From: CAZWRV01 sp964636325
Lineage (GTDB): Bacteria > Verrucomicrobiota > Lentisphaeria > Victivallales > GWF2-50-93
Direction of reading: 5' to 3'
DNA length: 21,007 bases
NCBI GenBank assembly: GCA_964636325.1
Contig: CAZWRV010000110.1
Coordinates: 1 to 21,007 of the forward strand
Shown: positions 14,970 through 21,007 of the stretch, in pieces
Layout: each line of letters starts with the position of its first letter
How positions within the stretch are numbered: position 1 is the first letter of the stretch
Program-made: the position numbers and the translations under genes
Notes under the pieces: generated by a model
What the model saw: only the letters and a program-made list of their open reading frames with translations
Database searches by the model: none
What the model was told of the DNA's origin: nothing

Positions 14970-16487
14970 ATGAAGATACTTTCGACCCTGGTTCTTTTCC
15001 TCTGCCTTGAATCCCTCGGCTACGCCTCCGGCACTGAACAGCAAGCAAAGGAGGAGACCGCTCCCGAAGTCTCAGCGAAACATGAAGAGCAGGCGGCTTC
15101 GTCCCCGAAGCATGCGCCTGAGCAGGAAGTCCAGGCAGAGAAGGAACAAGGCCCTGCGGACGCCTGCAGCGAAGCCGGCGGCGAAGCTGAAGCAAAAGGG
15201 AAAAAAGGCGACGTGCTTGACGCCGTCAAAACCCTGACGCCCGCAGGGCGCTTCTTCGAAAAGTTTCCGCCCCTTGTCAGGTTCATGGCCGGCCTGACCG
15301 TGCTTCTTCTGGCTCCGGTCCTGGCCCGGAGATACAAGCTGCCGGACGTGGTCGGTCTCATACTCGCCGGAGTGATCATGGGCCCTTTCATGCTGGGGAT
15401 ATGGAGGGAGGACGGAGTGATCATCTCGGTGTTTTCTGATCTGGGCAAGCTCCTCCTGCTCTTTTTCGCGGGACTGGAAATCGACCTGGTGATGTTCAAG
15501 GAGGCGCGCTGGAGGACAAGCTTCTTCGGTATTGCGACGCTCCTCTGCCCGCTTGCGATGGGAATAGCGCTCGGTCATTATTTCGGCTACAGCAACGTCG
15601 CGGCGGTCCTCACAGGCTCCCTGCTGGCCTCGCACACGCTCCTAGGATTTCCCATAGTCCAGCGCTACAAGCTCCTCAAGAACGAACCGGTCATCGTCAC
15701 CATCGGCGCGACAATCTTCACCGACACCATCTCCCTGATCATCCTGGCAATCTGCGTATCGATACACACGATGGGGTTCAAGCCGGCCAACACGGCATAT
15801 CAGATCGTCCAGATAGCCCTTTATATATTTATAGTCCTCGTCGGCCTCAGCAAGATCGTCAGCTGGTATCAGAAGAAATACAAGCCGGACCAGGACATGC
15901 AGATGTTGATCCTTCTAATCATCGTCATGACGGCCGCGACGCTCGCCGAGATGATCCATCTCGAGAGCATAGTGGGAGCTTTCATGGCGGGCCTGGCCGT
16001 CAACCGCTGCCTCAGAGGCACACAGACGCACGAGCACATCGAGGTTCTGGGAAAGACCCTTTTCGTCCCATGCTTCTTCCTGGCGATAGGGCTGAGCCTG
16101 GACCTCCCGAAGGTCTGGGAGTCTCTTCTTCTCAACACTCTGTTCGTCGTCTGCATGTCCTGCGGCCTGATCGCGGCGAAGTTCCTTGCCGCCGCGCTGA
16201 CCGGCCTTGTCTTCAAGTACAAGCCCGACGAATGGCTGAACATGTGGTCGCTCAGCATCCCTCAGGTGGCGGCCACGATAGCCGCCGCCCTTGTGGCTTT
16301 CAACTCCCTCGACGCGCATGGCAAGCGCCTTATCGACGACAGCGTCATGAGCAGCGTCCTAGTCATGGTCGTGGTGACTTCGATCCTCGGACCGCTCCTC
16401 ACCGAATTCTATTCGAAGAGAATAATCGGCGCGTCGGCCCCCGCCGCCGCGGGGGGGCCTTCGGCCGACCAGGCGGACGACAAGTGA
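14970..16487 (+). CDS. CPA2-type cation:proton antiporter (Na_H_Exchanger)
   Basis: A 505-residue membrane antiporter of the monovalent cation:proton antiporter-2 type, exchanging Na+ or K+ for H+ at the inner membrane. It opens with a signal-peptide-like segment (1-19), then an unusual charged stretch rich in Glu, Ala, Lys and Gln (about 20-85). The transporter core starts near residue 100: FMAGLTVLLLAPVLARRYKL, VVGLILAGVIMGP, LGKLLLLFFAGLEIDL (a family hallmark), TGSLLASHTLLGFPIV and AFMAGLAVNRCL, with about 12 hydrophobic segments. No RCK/TrkA-N domain follows, unlike KefB/KefC. ATG 14970 follows GGGAAA; a TTG at 14958 in the same frame is less likely. It is probably co-transcribed with the PP2C regulator 50 bp upstream. 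Osmotic or ionic homeostasis is inferred. Confidence 0.88.
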   Translation: MKILSTLVLFLCLESLGYASGTEQQAKEETAPEVSAKHEEQAASSPKHAPEQEVQAEKEQGPADACSEAGGEAEAKGKKGDVLDAVKTLTPAGRFFEKFPPLVRFMAGLTVLLLAPVLARRYKLPDVVGLILAGVIMGPFMLGIWREDGVIISVFSDLGKLLLLFFAGLEIDLVMFKEARWRTSFFGIATLLCPLAMGIALGHYFGYSNVAAVLTGSLLASHTLLGFPIVQRYKLLKNEPVIVTIGATIFTDTISLIILAICVSIHTMGFKPANTAYQIVQIALYIFIVLVGLSKIVSWYQKKYKPDQDMQMLILLIIVMTAATLAEMIHLESIVGAFMAGLAVNRCLRGTQTHEHIEVLGKTLFVPCFFLAIGLSLDLPKVWESLLLNTLFVVCMSCGLIAAKFLAAALTGLVFKYKPDEWLNMWSLSIPQVAATIAAALVAFNSLDAHGKRLIDDSVMSSVLVMVVVTSILGPLLTEFYSKRIIGASAPAAAGGPSADQADDK

Positions 16488-16591
16488 GCGATTTCTTCAA
16501 GTGCCTTGAAATCAAGCCATTTGCTTTTAAATTAGCGGACGGCTGGGGATTTCTGTCCAAGCATCTCTCTTATGGCGTCCAAACAATATGA

Positions 16592-16620
16592 ATTCAGCAA
16601 ACTACGCCCTTTTGCTGAAT
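16592..16620 (+). repeat. Covarying hairpin element, copy 1
   Basis: ATTCAGCAAA (16592-16601) and TTTGCTGAAT (16611-16620) form a perfect 10-bp stem around CTACGCCCT. The copy at 19030-19058 on the other strand has the loop CTACGCACT and stem arms that differ at two base pairs, both compensated. It lies in the antiporter/DUF2092 gap, about 30 bp before the lipoprotein ATG. No poly-T follows, so it is not a typical intrinsic terminator. Confidence 0.75.
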
Positions 16621-16650
16621 GCATACTCAAAACATGCAAGGAGGTCTGAA

Positions 16651-17421
16651 ATGGATCTAAGAAGCCTGCTGATGTCTGTATTCCTGGCGGGCCTGGTCTT
16701 CGGATCGGGCTGCACGACGGCGCCGCGGCAGATCGACCCCGAGGCCGACCAGGCTCTCAAGGCCATGAGTGACACGCTGGCCGCGGCAAATTCGTTCTCC
16801 TACGAATCGTCGCAGAGCATGGACCAGAAGGACGAGAACGGCAGGATGGTCCGGATAAGCCGGCAGGGCAGGATTATTGTGTCGCGCCCCGACAAGGCAT
16901 ACGCCGAGGTCTCCGGCGACGACGGACGCCGCGCCCTATGGTACGACGGCGGGAGCCTGACGCTGATGGATAAGGACTCCAAAGAATACGCCGTCATCGA
17001 GGTGCCGGACAGTATTGACAGGATGCTCGACCATGTGATGGAAGAATACGATGTGACTTTTCCGCTGGCGGACCTCCTCTTCCCCGACCCCTACTCAGTC
17101 CTGACCGACAAGGTTCAGACCGGGACAAGCCTCGGCAAGGATCTTGCCGGCGGCCAGGAGTGCCAGCACCTTCTCTTCACGCAGGAGAATGTCGACTGGC
17201 AGATATGGATAGAGATCGGAAAACAGCCCCTCCCACGGAAGGTGGTCATCACGATGAAGAAGGAGCCGGGCAGCCCGCAGTTCGTCGCGCTGCTGGACAA
17301 GTGGAACCTGGCAGCCGCGCCTGCGGCAGACACTTTCGTCTTCCAGGCGCCGAAGGACGCGAAGGAGGTTCCGATTTCCGAGCTGCTCGGCGAAGACGAA
17401 AGCAACAGCGAAGAAGAATAG
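16651..17421 (+). CDS. DUF2092 family lipoprotein (first of two)
   Basis: An envelope protein of 256 residues. A hydrophobic N-terminus (MSVFLAGLVFGSGC) ends in a probable, not fully canonical lipobox with Cys21. The mature part matches the DUF2092 pattern: an N-terminal helix ADQALKAMSDTLAAANSFSY, strands around RQGRIIVSRPDKAYAEV and RALWYDGGSLTLMD, then DRMLDHVMEEYDVTFPLADLLF, CQHLLFTQENVDWQIWIE, PLPRKVVITMK and an acidic tail. The fold of this family is thought to resemble LolA-type lipid-carrier barrels, but no function is established to my knowledge. AGGAGG sits just upstream of ATG 16651, and a longer start at 16588 would run through the hairpin element. The next gene starts 13 bp after its stop and encodes a paralogous domain, so the two form an operon. 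Confidence 0.88.
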   Translation: MDLRSLLMSVFLAGLVFGSGCTTAPRQIDPEADQALKAMSDTLAAANSFSYESSQSMDQKDENGRMVRISRQGRIIVSRPDKAYAEVSGDDGRRALWYDGGSLTLMDKDSKEYAVIEVPDSIDRMLDHVMEEYDVTFPLADLLFPDPYSVLTDKVQTGTSLGKDLAGGQECQHLLFTQENVDWQIWIEIGKQPLPRKVVITMKKEPGSPQFVALLDKWNLAAAPAADTFVFQAPKDAKEVPISELLGEDESNSEEE

Positions 17422-17434
17422 GAGGAATGCATCC

Positions 17435-18991
17435 ATGAAAATACACTTGCTGTCTAAGCTGGCGTTGGCGCTTCTTGTCTTCTGCATGATTGCCGGCGAT
17501 GCCATGGCCCGCAGCGGACGCGGCGGCGGAGGAGGAGGAAGCCGCGGCGGAGGAGGCTTCAAGGGCGGCGGGGGCAGCGTGCGCTACTCAGGGGGAAACC
17601 GCCCCAGCACGTCAAAGCCCAGCAGCGTGAACAGGCCGAAGCCCAGTTCCGCCAGCCGTCCAAAAGCTTCCGTCGCGGACAGGCCGAAAGTCCAGAACAA
17701 GGGCGTTTCAAAAACGGACGTTCCCAGGCAGGCAGGCCCTGCCGCCCCGGCAAGGCAGCTCCCGAAAAAATCCGGATATGCGGGAAACAGCTACCGCCCA
17801 GCCAACATGGGCTCCATCACAAAGGCAAAGTCGAGCTTCGTCAACGGCAGCATCGGCACCGGGCATCCCAGCCAGCTCCCGTCCGGAGCCGCCGGAGGCA
17901 CATGGACAGGCCCGCGCGGCGGCACCATCGGGGGGATCAAAGGCCCCGCGGGCGGAGGCGTCGTCGCCGGGAAGGGGCCCGGCGGAGGAGCCTTCGTCAA
18001 GGCCGGCGGCCCCCGCGGCGGCTCAGCAGGCGGCGTCAGAGGCCCGGGCGGAAACACCGCATGGGCCAGGACGCTACCCGACGGCTCGCGCCAGGTAAAC
18101 TTCAACGGGACCAACTACTGGAACAACGGCTACAACTACTACCGCCCTTACTGGTATAACGACGAGTGGTGGTATGCGCGTGTATATCCGCCGGTCGGCG
18201 TCTGCTGGGATTCTGTCCCAGAGGACTACGACGAAGTCGTCATCAACAACAACACTTACTACACCGACGACGAAGGGACATACGTCCAGGAGGAGAACGG
18301 CAAATACAAGGTCGTAGAGGATCCGACCGGCGGCGAAAAAACTCCGGATCCCATGGAAGTCCTGCGCAAAATGGCCGATTATATAGCCCAGCAGAAGGAT
18401 TTTTCCGTCCTCGTCAAGGAGACGGCCGAGGAGGTCCTTGACAACGGTTCAAAGGCGCAGACTGAGGATGAAAGGACTCTCAACGTCAGGCGCCCGGACA
18501 TGCTCTTCTCAAAAATCCGTTCCGCTGAAAACAACAGGAACTTCTTCTTCAACAAGGGAGCCGCCACGGCCGTCGACTACGGCACACAGTCTTATTCCGA
18601 GCTGAAGATGCCGTCCACGATAGACGGGATGCTCGACGAACTGTCGAAGAAATACGGCTTCTCCATGCTGCTCGGCGACCTGCTTTATACGGACGCCTAC
18701 CCCAGGCTGTCATCGTCCATAGAGAGCGCCGAATATGTCGGAATGAGCGAGGAGCCGGCCAACTGCCACCATCTGGCCTTCTCGCAGGAGGCGGTAGACT
18801 GGGAAATCTGGATAGACGCCGGCGAAAAGCCGCTCCCCAGAAAACTCCTCGTGACCTACAAGGCCCTCGAGGGCAGCCCCAGATACGAGGCCGATATAAG
18901 GAAATGGGATTCTGCCGCCAATCCCGACGGCGTCTTCACCCCGAAGATTCCTGAAAGCATGAAGAAAATCGACGTAGCTCCCGCAGACTGA
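17435..18991 (+). CDS. Secreted Gly-rich protein with C-terminal DUF2092 domain
   Basis: A 518-residue exported protein. The signal peptide (1-25, ending AGDAMA) is followed by a Gly/Arg/Ser-rich stretch (26-53), a basic Ser/Pro/Lys region (54-115) and a second Gly-rich repeat (about 150-206). Next comes an aromatic Tyr/Trp/Asn segment (about 224-250, YWNNGYNYYRPYWYNDEWW) and a short domain with VVINNNTYYTDDEGTYVQ, like the DUF6515-type envelope domains. Residues about 305-515 are a DUF2092 domain paralogous to the preceding gene: CHHLAFSQEAVDWEIWID and PLPRKLLVTYK align with CQHLLFTQENVDWQIWIE and PLPRKVVITMK. AGGAGG lies nine bases before the ATG. A cell-surface or outer-membrane-associated role is inferred; the low-complexity regions may tether or extend the protein. 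Confidence 0.88.
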   Translation: MKIHLLSKLALALLVFCMIAGDAMARSGRGGGGGGSRGGGGFKGGGGSVRYSGGNRPSTSKPSSVNRPKPSSASRPKASVADRPKVQNKGVSKTDVPRQAGPAAPARQLPKKSGYAGNSYRPANMGSITKAKSSFVNGSIGTGHPSQLPSGAAGGTWTGPRGGTIGGIKGPAGGGVVAGKGPGGGAFVKAGGPRGGSAGGVRGPGGNTAWARTLPDGSRQVNFNGTNYWNNGYNYYRPYWYNDEWWYARVYPPVGVCWDSVPEDYDEVVINNNTYYTDDEGTYVQEENGKYKVVEDPTGGEKTPDPMEVLRKMADYIAQQKDFSVLVKETAEEVLDNGSKAQTEDERTLNVRRPDMLFSKIRSAENNRNFFFNKGAATAVDYGTQSYSELKMPSTIDGMLDELSKKYGFSMLLGDLLYTDAYPRLSSSIESAEYVGMSEEPANCHHLAFSQEAVDWEIWIDAGEKPLPRKLLVTYKALEGSPRYEADIRKWDSAANPDGVFTPKIPESMKKIDVAPAD

Positions 18992-19029
18992 CCGGGGCAT
19001 TCGAGTGCAAGGCCGCCGAAATCGTATGA

Positions 19030-19058
19030 ATTCAGTGAAAGTGCGTAGTTCACTGAAT
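19030..19058 (-). repeat. Covarying hairpin element, copy 2 (inverted)
   Basis: ATTCAGTGAA (19030-19039) and TTCACTGAAT (19049-19058) form a perfect 10-bp stem; read on the minus strand the loop is CTACGCACT. Relative to copy 1 at 16592, the stem pairs C-G and A-T became T-A and G-C, keeping full pairing, and the loop matches at 8 of 9 bases. A flanking CATAC is also shared, one base past the conserved CTGAAT arm. It lies 38 bp after the second DUF2092 gene. Confidence 0.75.
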
Positions 19059-19162
19059 ATTTACTGCCATGGAGAAGAGGAACAGGGCGGCTGCGTCGTC
19101 CGCAGCCATTCGGCCCGGGCGGCCGCGCGGCCGGCGCAGCGTCCGCCGGGCGGATTCAAGCG

Positions 19163-19369
19163 TTGGAGGCGCTGGCCGCGCACAACCAGAACCTGCTTAA
19201 GGAGAAGGGCTATTGGACGGTCTTCCCCCCTGCAGTGGACGAGTTCGCGTCAGGCCGTTTCGCGGTCGACTCGAAAGGCAGGCTCTGCTACAGGAAGGAC
19301 GGTGAAGAATGGCGGATGATCAAGACGGTCGTCTACGGAGCCGGCGGCGCAAATCCAATCTATGCCTGA
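19163..19369 (+). CDS. Small hypothetical protein or gene remnant
   Basis: A 68-codon frame from a TTG at 19163, beginning with the helix-forming stretch EALAAHNQNLLKEKGYW, followed by VFPPAVDEFASGRFAVDSKG and CYRKDGEEWRMIKTVV, and ending GGANPIYA. Codon choice resembles the neighbouring genes, so it is or was coding. No ATG or convincing ribosome-binding site is present. The frame is open upstream to about 19058 but becomes low-complexity (Arg/Gly/Ala/Pro), so the true 5' end may be lost or frameshifted. I do not recognise the family. It converges on the PHP gene, with a strong hairpin between them. Confidence 0.4.
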   Translation: MEALAAHNQNLLKEKGYWTVFPPAVDEFASGRFAVDSKGRLCYRKDGEEWRMIKTVVYGAGGANPIYA

Positions 19370-19379
19370 CAGCCAAGCA

Positions 19380-19422
19380 AATTTCCGATTAGGGCAAAGG
19401 CTATATGCCCTGACCGGAAATT
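19380..19422. terminator. Bidirectional hairpin terminator between convergent genes
   Basis: AATTTCCG (19380-19387) pairs with CGGAAATT (19415-19422). Inside it, across symmetric 3-nt internal loops, AGGGCA (19391-19396) pairs with TGCCCT (19406-19411) around AAGGCTATA. It lies between the stops of two convergent genes. The flanking T-runs are short on both strands (TTATTTCTCT after it), so termination strength is uncertain. Confidence 0.55.
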
Positions 19423-19473
19423 ATTTCTCTGAAAAACTATAGCACATTCCGACAGCGCGCCGGAAGTGTCAGT

Positions 19474-20256
19474 TTATCGTGAGAATCTCCGGTTGAGGAG
19501 TCTGAGGTCGGAGAGCTTGAGGCCGGCCGTCCGGATCATCTCCATGTGGTACGCGAAGTCTCCGATTTCGTCGGGCCTGTGCGCGTCGGTGGCGATTGAC
19601 ACCGCGGCGTCCTCTTCCGCCGCGATCTGCAGCATAAGGACATCGGTTCCTATTTTGTAGTGGGAATTGAGCTCCACGGCGACGTTGTTAGCCTTGGCCT
19701 CTCGGACTATTTCCCGGACGGCCGACTCGCCCACCGGGCACTGCCCCGCTATCCATCTGAACGGATGGCCGAGGACATGGATTCCCGATCCGATGAGCCT
19801 TATGGTGTGCTCCTTCCAGAACTTTAAAGTGTCCTCGGGACTGCAGCCCGCGTCCGTCGAGACGGGGAGGAAATGGACGCTCCCTATGATTATCTCAAGC
19901 CTTTTCCTGAACGCATCGTCGAAGGTAAGCCTCCCGTCATGCATCATCTCCGCTTCGAAGCCCGGAACGATGCCCTTGTCCCGGTGCCTTGCGAGGTTCG
20001 CAAGATGTCCGCAAAGCTTTTCATTTCCCGCGTCGCGGAACTTGTCGAATATCCGGCTGTCGGAGACGAAGCTCCAAGACCAGGCTATTTCCGGTGGGAA
20101 ATATATGGCCATGCCGTGGTCGGTTATGGCGGCGCCGCCGAGCCCATTGGTATGCGGGATCCTATCCGCGTAGAATTCCAAGGTCAGTTCCTCATACGCG
20201 CAGTAGCTGATGTTTGTGTGGCAATGCAGGTCGAACATGTGTAAATATTCAGTCAT
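19474..20256 (-). CDS. PHP-domain phosphoesterase (YcdX-like)
   Basis: A 260-residue cytoplasmic protein of the PHP metal-dependent phosphoesterase superfamily. The trinuclear-site ligands are visible in order: DLHCHT (His11, His13), AITDHG (Asp46, His47), GFEAEM (Glu101), GSVHFL (His128), HVLGHP (His164) and ATDAHRP (Asp224, His226). This full set resembles YcdX-type phosphatases more than the DNA polymerase PHP domains. The substrate is not readable from sequence. The ATG at 20256 is preceded by GGGGAGAGAAGG and overlaps the stop of a 31-codon ORF by eight bases, which suggests translational coupling. An internal ATG at 20238 is possible. Confidence 0.88.
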   Translation of the reverse strand: MTEYLHMFDLHCHTNISYCAYEELTLEFYADRIPHTNGLGGAAITDHGMAIYFPPEIAWSWSFVSDSRIFDKFRDAGNEKLCGHLANLARHRDKGIVPGFEAEMMHDGRLTFDDAFRKRLEIIIGSVHFLPVSTDAGCSPEDTLKFWKEHTIRLIGSGIHVLGHPFRWIAGQCPVGESAVREIVREAKANNVAVELNSHYKIGTDVLMLQIAAEEDAAVSIATDAHRPDEIGDFAYHMEMIRTAGLKLSDLRLLNRRFSR

Positions 20257-20344
20257 CGCCCTTCTCTCCCCTGATGTTTTCGGGGTTGAACCAGCGCGCC
20301 TCGACGTCCGCAGGCAATGTGAACAAACTGTCGTATGAATTCAT
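20249..20344 (-). CDS. 31-codon ORF overlapping the PHP start; truncated GH172/DUF2961-like N-terminus
   Basis: A short frame with a good ribosome-binding site (AAAGGATC before ATG 20344) that stops inside the PHP gene start (TGA 20249-20251). It begins MNSYDSLFTLPADVEARW and continues FNPENIRGEKGDD. The segment LPADVEARWFNPENIRGEKG resembles the beginning of GH172/DUF2961 glycoside hydrolases, where a short 'RW..PEN..GEKG' motif occurs near the N-terminus. Only about 29 residues remain, so it is probably a deleted gene whose translation start now feeds ribosomes into the PHP gene. The family match is from memory and needs a search. It could instead be a genuine short leader peptide. Confidence 0.5.
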   Translation of the reverse strand: MNSYDSLFTLPADVEARWFNPENIRGEKGDD

Positions 20345-20417
20345 ATCTGATCCTTTCAATTTCAGCTACTTTTTACGTTTAAACCTGAATCATTCATAAA
20401 AATTGTGAAGATATCTG

Positions 20418-20489
20418 TGGAACCTTTTACAACATGTTGGTGTCTAATATGTTATGTCTATAAAAACAACAAAACAGCAAAAGGTTCCA
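20418..20489. repeat. 11-bp inverted repeat around the IS1380-remnant start codon
   Basis: TGGAACCTTTT (20418-20428) and its perfect reverse complement AAAAGGTTCCA (20479-20489) enclose the ATG at 20454. In mRNA this would place the start codon in a 50-nt loop. Transposase genes often carry leader structures that limit read-through expression, but this could also be a chance repeat or an element end. Confidence 0.45.
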
Positions 20490-20867
20490 AAGTTGAAAAA
20501 AAATACATACGGACAGCTGGAATTCAAGTTCAAGGGCTGCAGGAGGATCGAAGCGGTGTTCGACGAGCCCGAGGTGACCGGCGACTTCGGGGCCGTCCTG
20601 ATGAGGGCGGTCGAGGAAAAGGAGAAGATCGTGGAGACGCTGGCAGGGAAGATAGAGGATGAAAGGCACAAGTCCTACGTCGAGCACGGCCTCCGGGAGA
20701 TGCTGATGCAGCGGGTCTTCCAGACAGCCTGCGGCTACGAGGACGAATACTGCCTGATGCCGTTCCATGTCTACGAGGGGCTGAGCGGGAAGTTCATAAA
20801 GGCGATGATACGTCCGGGGAAGACTCCCACCGGCAAGAAGATACTGTCGCTGCTTATACTCCTTTAG
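20454..20867 (+). pseudogene. Internally deleted IS1380-type transposase
   Basis: A 137-codon frame that joins two distant parts of an IS1380-type (DDE group 1) transposase. Residues 21-97 match the N-terminal domain (FDEPEVTGDFGAVLMRAVEE, then HGLREMLMQRVFQTACGYED). Residues 98-130 match a central segment (EYCLMPFHVYEGLSGKFIKA, then MIRPGKTPTGK) that normally lies after the first catalytic Asp. The join is near residue 97 (about 20742), and the protein stops at residue 137, whereas full-length members are usually more than 400 residues. The catalytic Asp segment and the C-terminus are missing, so it cannot be an active transposase. A 5-residue 'GYEDE'-like overlap at the join is consistent with deletion between similar short sequences. 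Family assignment is from memory. Confidence 0.7.
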
Positions 20868-20944
20868 CCCAAGTTGCGCAGTTATGAGGTCTTAAAGTTC
20901 CTTTTCCCCTGTGAAGGGACTTTTCAGAAGGGCATTTTTCTCCG

Positions 20945-21007
20945 CTACATTTTTATGTATTTTGGTCTGTTCGGCAGTTTGACGCCCATCGCGTCAAGGA
21001 GTTCCGA
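20945..21007 (-). CDS. 3' end of an unidentified gene, cut by the window edge
   Basis: On the minus strand the last 20 codons of a gene are visible, reading SELLDAMGVKLPNRPKYIKM and then TAG (20945-20947). The short basic ending with LLDAMGVKLP resembles the C-termini of some transposases, which would fit the neighbouring IS1380 remnant, but the piece is too short to assign. A weak hairpin at 20894-20923 lies downstream of its stop. Confidence 0.45.
   Translation of the reverse strand, partial: SELLDAMGVKLPNRPKYIKM

Noticed and set aside
16496..16510. TTCAAG-TGC-CTTGAA hairpin after the antiporter as a terminator
   Set aside because: It has only 6 bp, is AT-rich and lacks a following T-run.
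16588..16650. Upstream start for the first DUF2092 gene
   Set aside because: The codons lie in the covarying hairpin, while AGGAGG and a lipoprotein signal fit ATG 16651.
17517..18060. Gly-rich nucleotide repeats as a CRISPR or tandem array
   Set aside because: They are simple codon-level repeats encoding Gly/Arg stretches inside one open frame, with no spacer-repeat regularity.
19005..19319. A 104-codon plus-strand frame starting at 19005
   Set aside because: It is Arg-rich low-complexity, runs through hairpin copy 2, and overlaps the better-composed 19163-19369 frame.
20894..20923. AAAGTTCC/GGGACTTT hairpin near the right edge as a terminator
   Set aside because: It has a long 14-nt loop, a G-T wobble and no clear T-run directly after it; too weak to call.

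Overview
The window looks like chromosomal DNA from a GC-rich bacterium of the PVC group, most likely Lentisphaerota/Victivallales or a close relative. The reasons are the family mix (PocR-type hybrid kinase, DUF2092 and DUF4410 envelope proteins, an MGH1-like GH63 glucosidase beside a GH13 enzyme, a GH172/DUF2961-like remnant), the many palindromic REP-type repeats and the IS1380-type remnant. This placement is inference from recognised families; no database was searched.

Layout. (1) 24-7146, minus strand: a GH13 alpha-amylase-family enzyme, an MGH1/GH63-like glucosidase, a DUF4410 lipoprotein and a large MscS-type mechanosensitive channel. Degenerate 10-bp tandem repeats lie in two of the intergenic gaps. 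(2) 7291-12447, plus strand: a 1718-residue hybrid histidine kinase (Cache, HAMP, PAS, PAS, PocR, HisKA, HATPase, REC, REC, HPt), divergent from the channel gene. (3) 12448-13767: an island of mobile and repeat DNA. It holds two short ORF remnants that each end at a similar attC-like stem-loop, a REP-associated tyrosine transposase (RAYT) bracketed by mirror-image REP hairpins, and another REP cluster abutting the next gene. (4) 13768-16487: a response regulator with a PP2C/SpoIIE-type phosphatase output, then a CPA2-type cation:proton antiporter. (5) 16592-19058: two adjacent DUF2092 genes bracketed by an inverted pair of 29-nt hairpins that have near-identical loops and compensatory stem changes. 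(6) 19163-21007: a small ORF, a strong hairpin terminator, a PHP-domain phosphoesterase preceded by an overlapping 31-codon ORF that resembles a truncated GH172/DUF2961 N-terminus, an internally deleted IS1380-type transposase, and the tail of an unidentified minus-strand gene.

How the parts may work together (inference): a mechanosensitive channel, a cation:proton antiporter, an MGH1-like hydrolase (a family that includes hydrolases of glycosylglycerate compatible solutes), an envelope-sensing phosphorelay kinase and a phosphatase-type response regulator fit a locus for osmotic or ionic adaptation. The kinase and the PP2C regulator look like a signalling pair now separated by the RAYT/REP island. 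The most interesting non-coding signals are the covarying hairpin pair around the DUF2092 genes, the symmetric REP-RAYT-REP unit and the two attC-like stem-loops.
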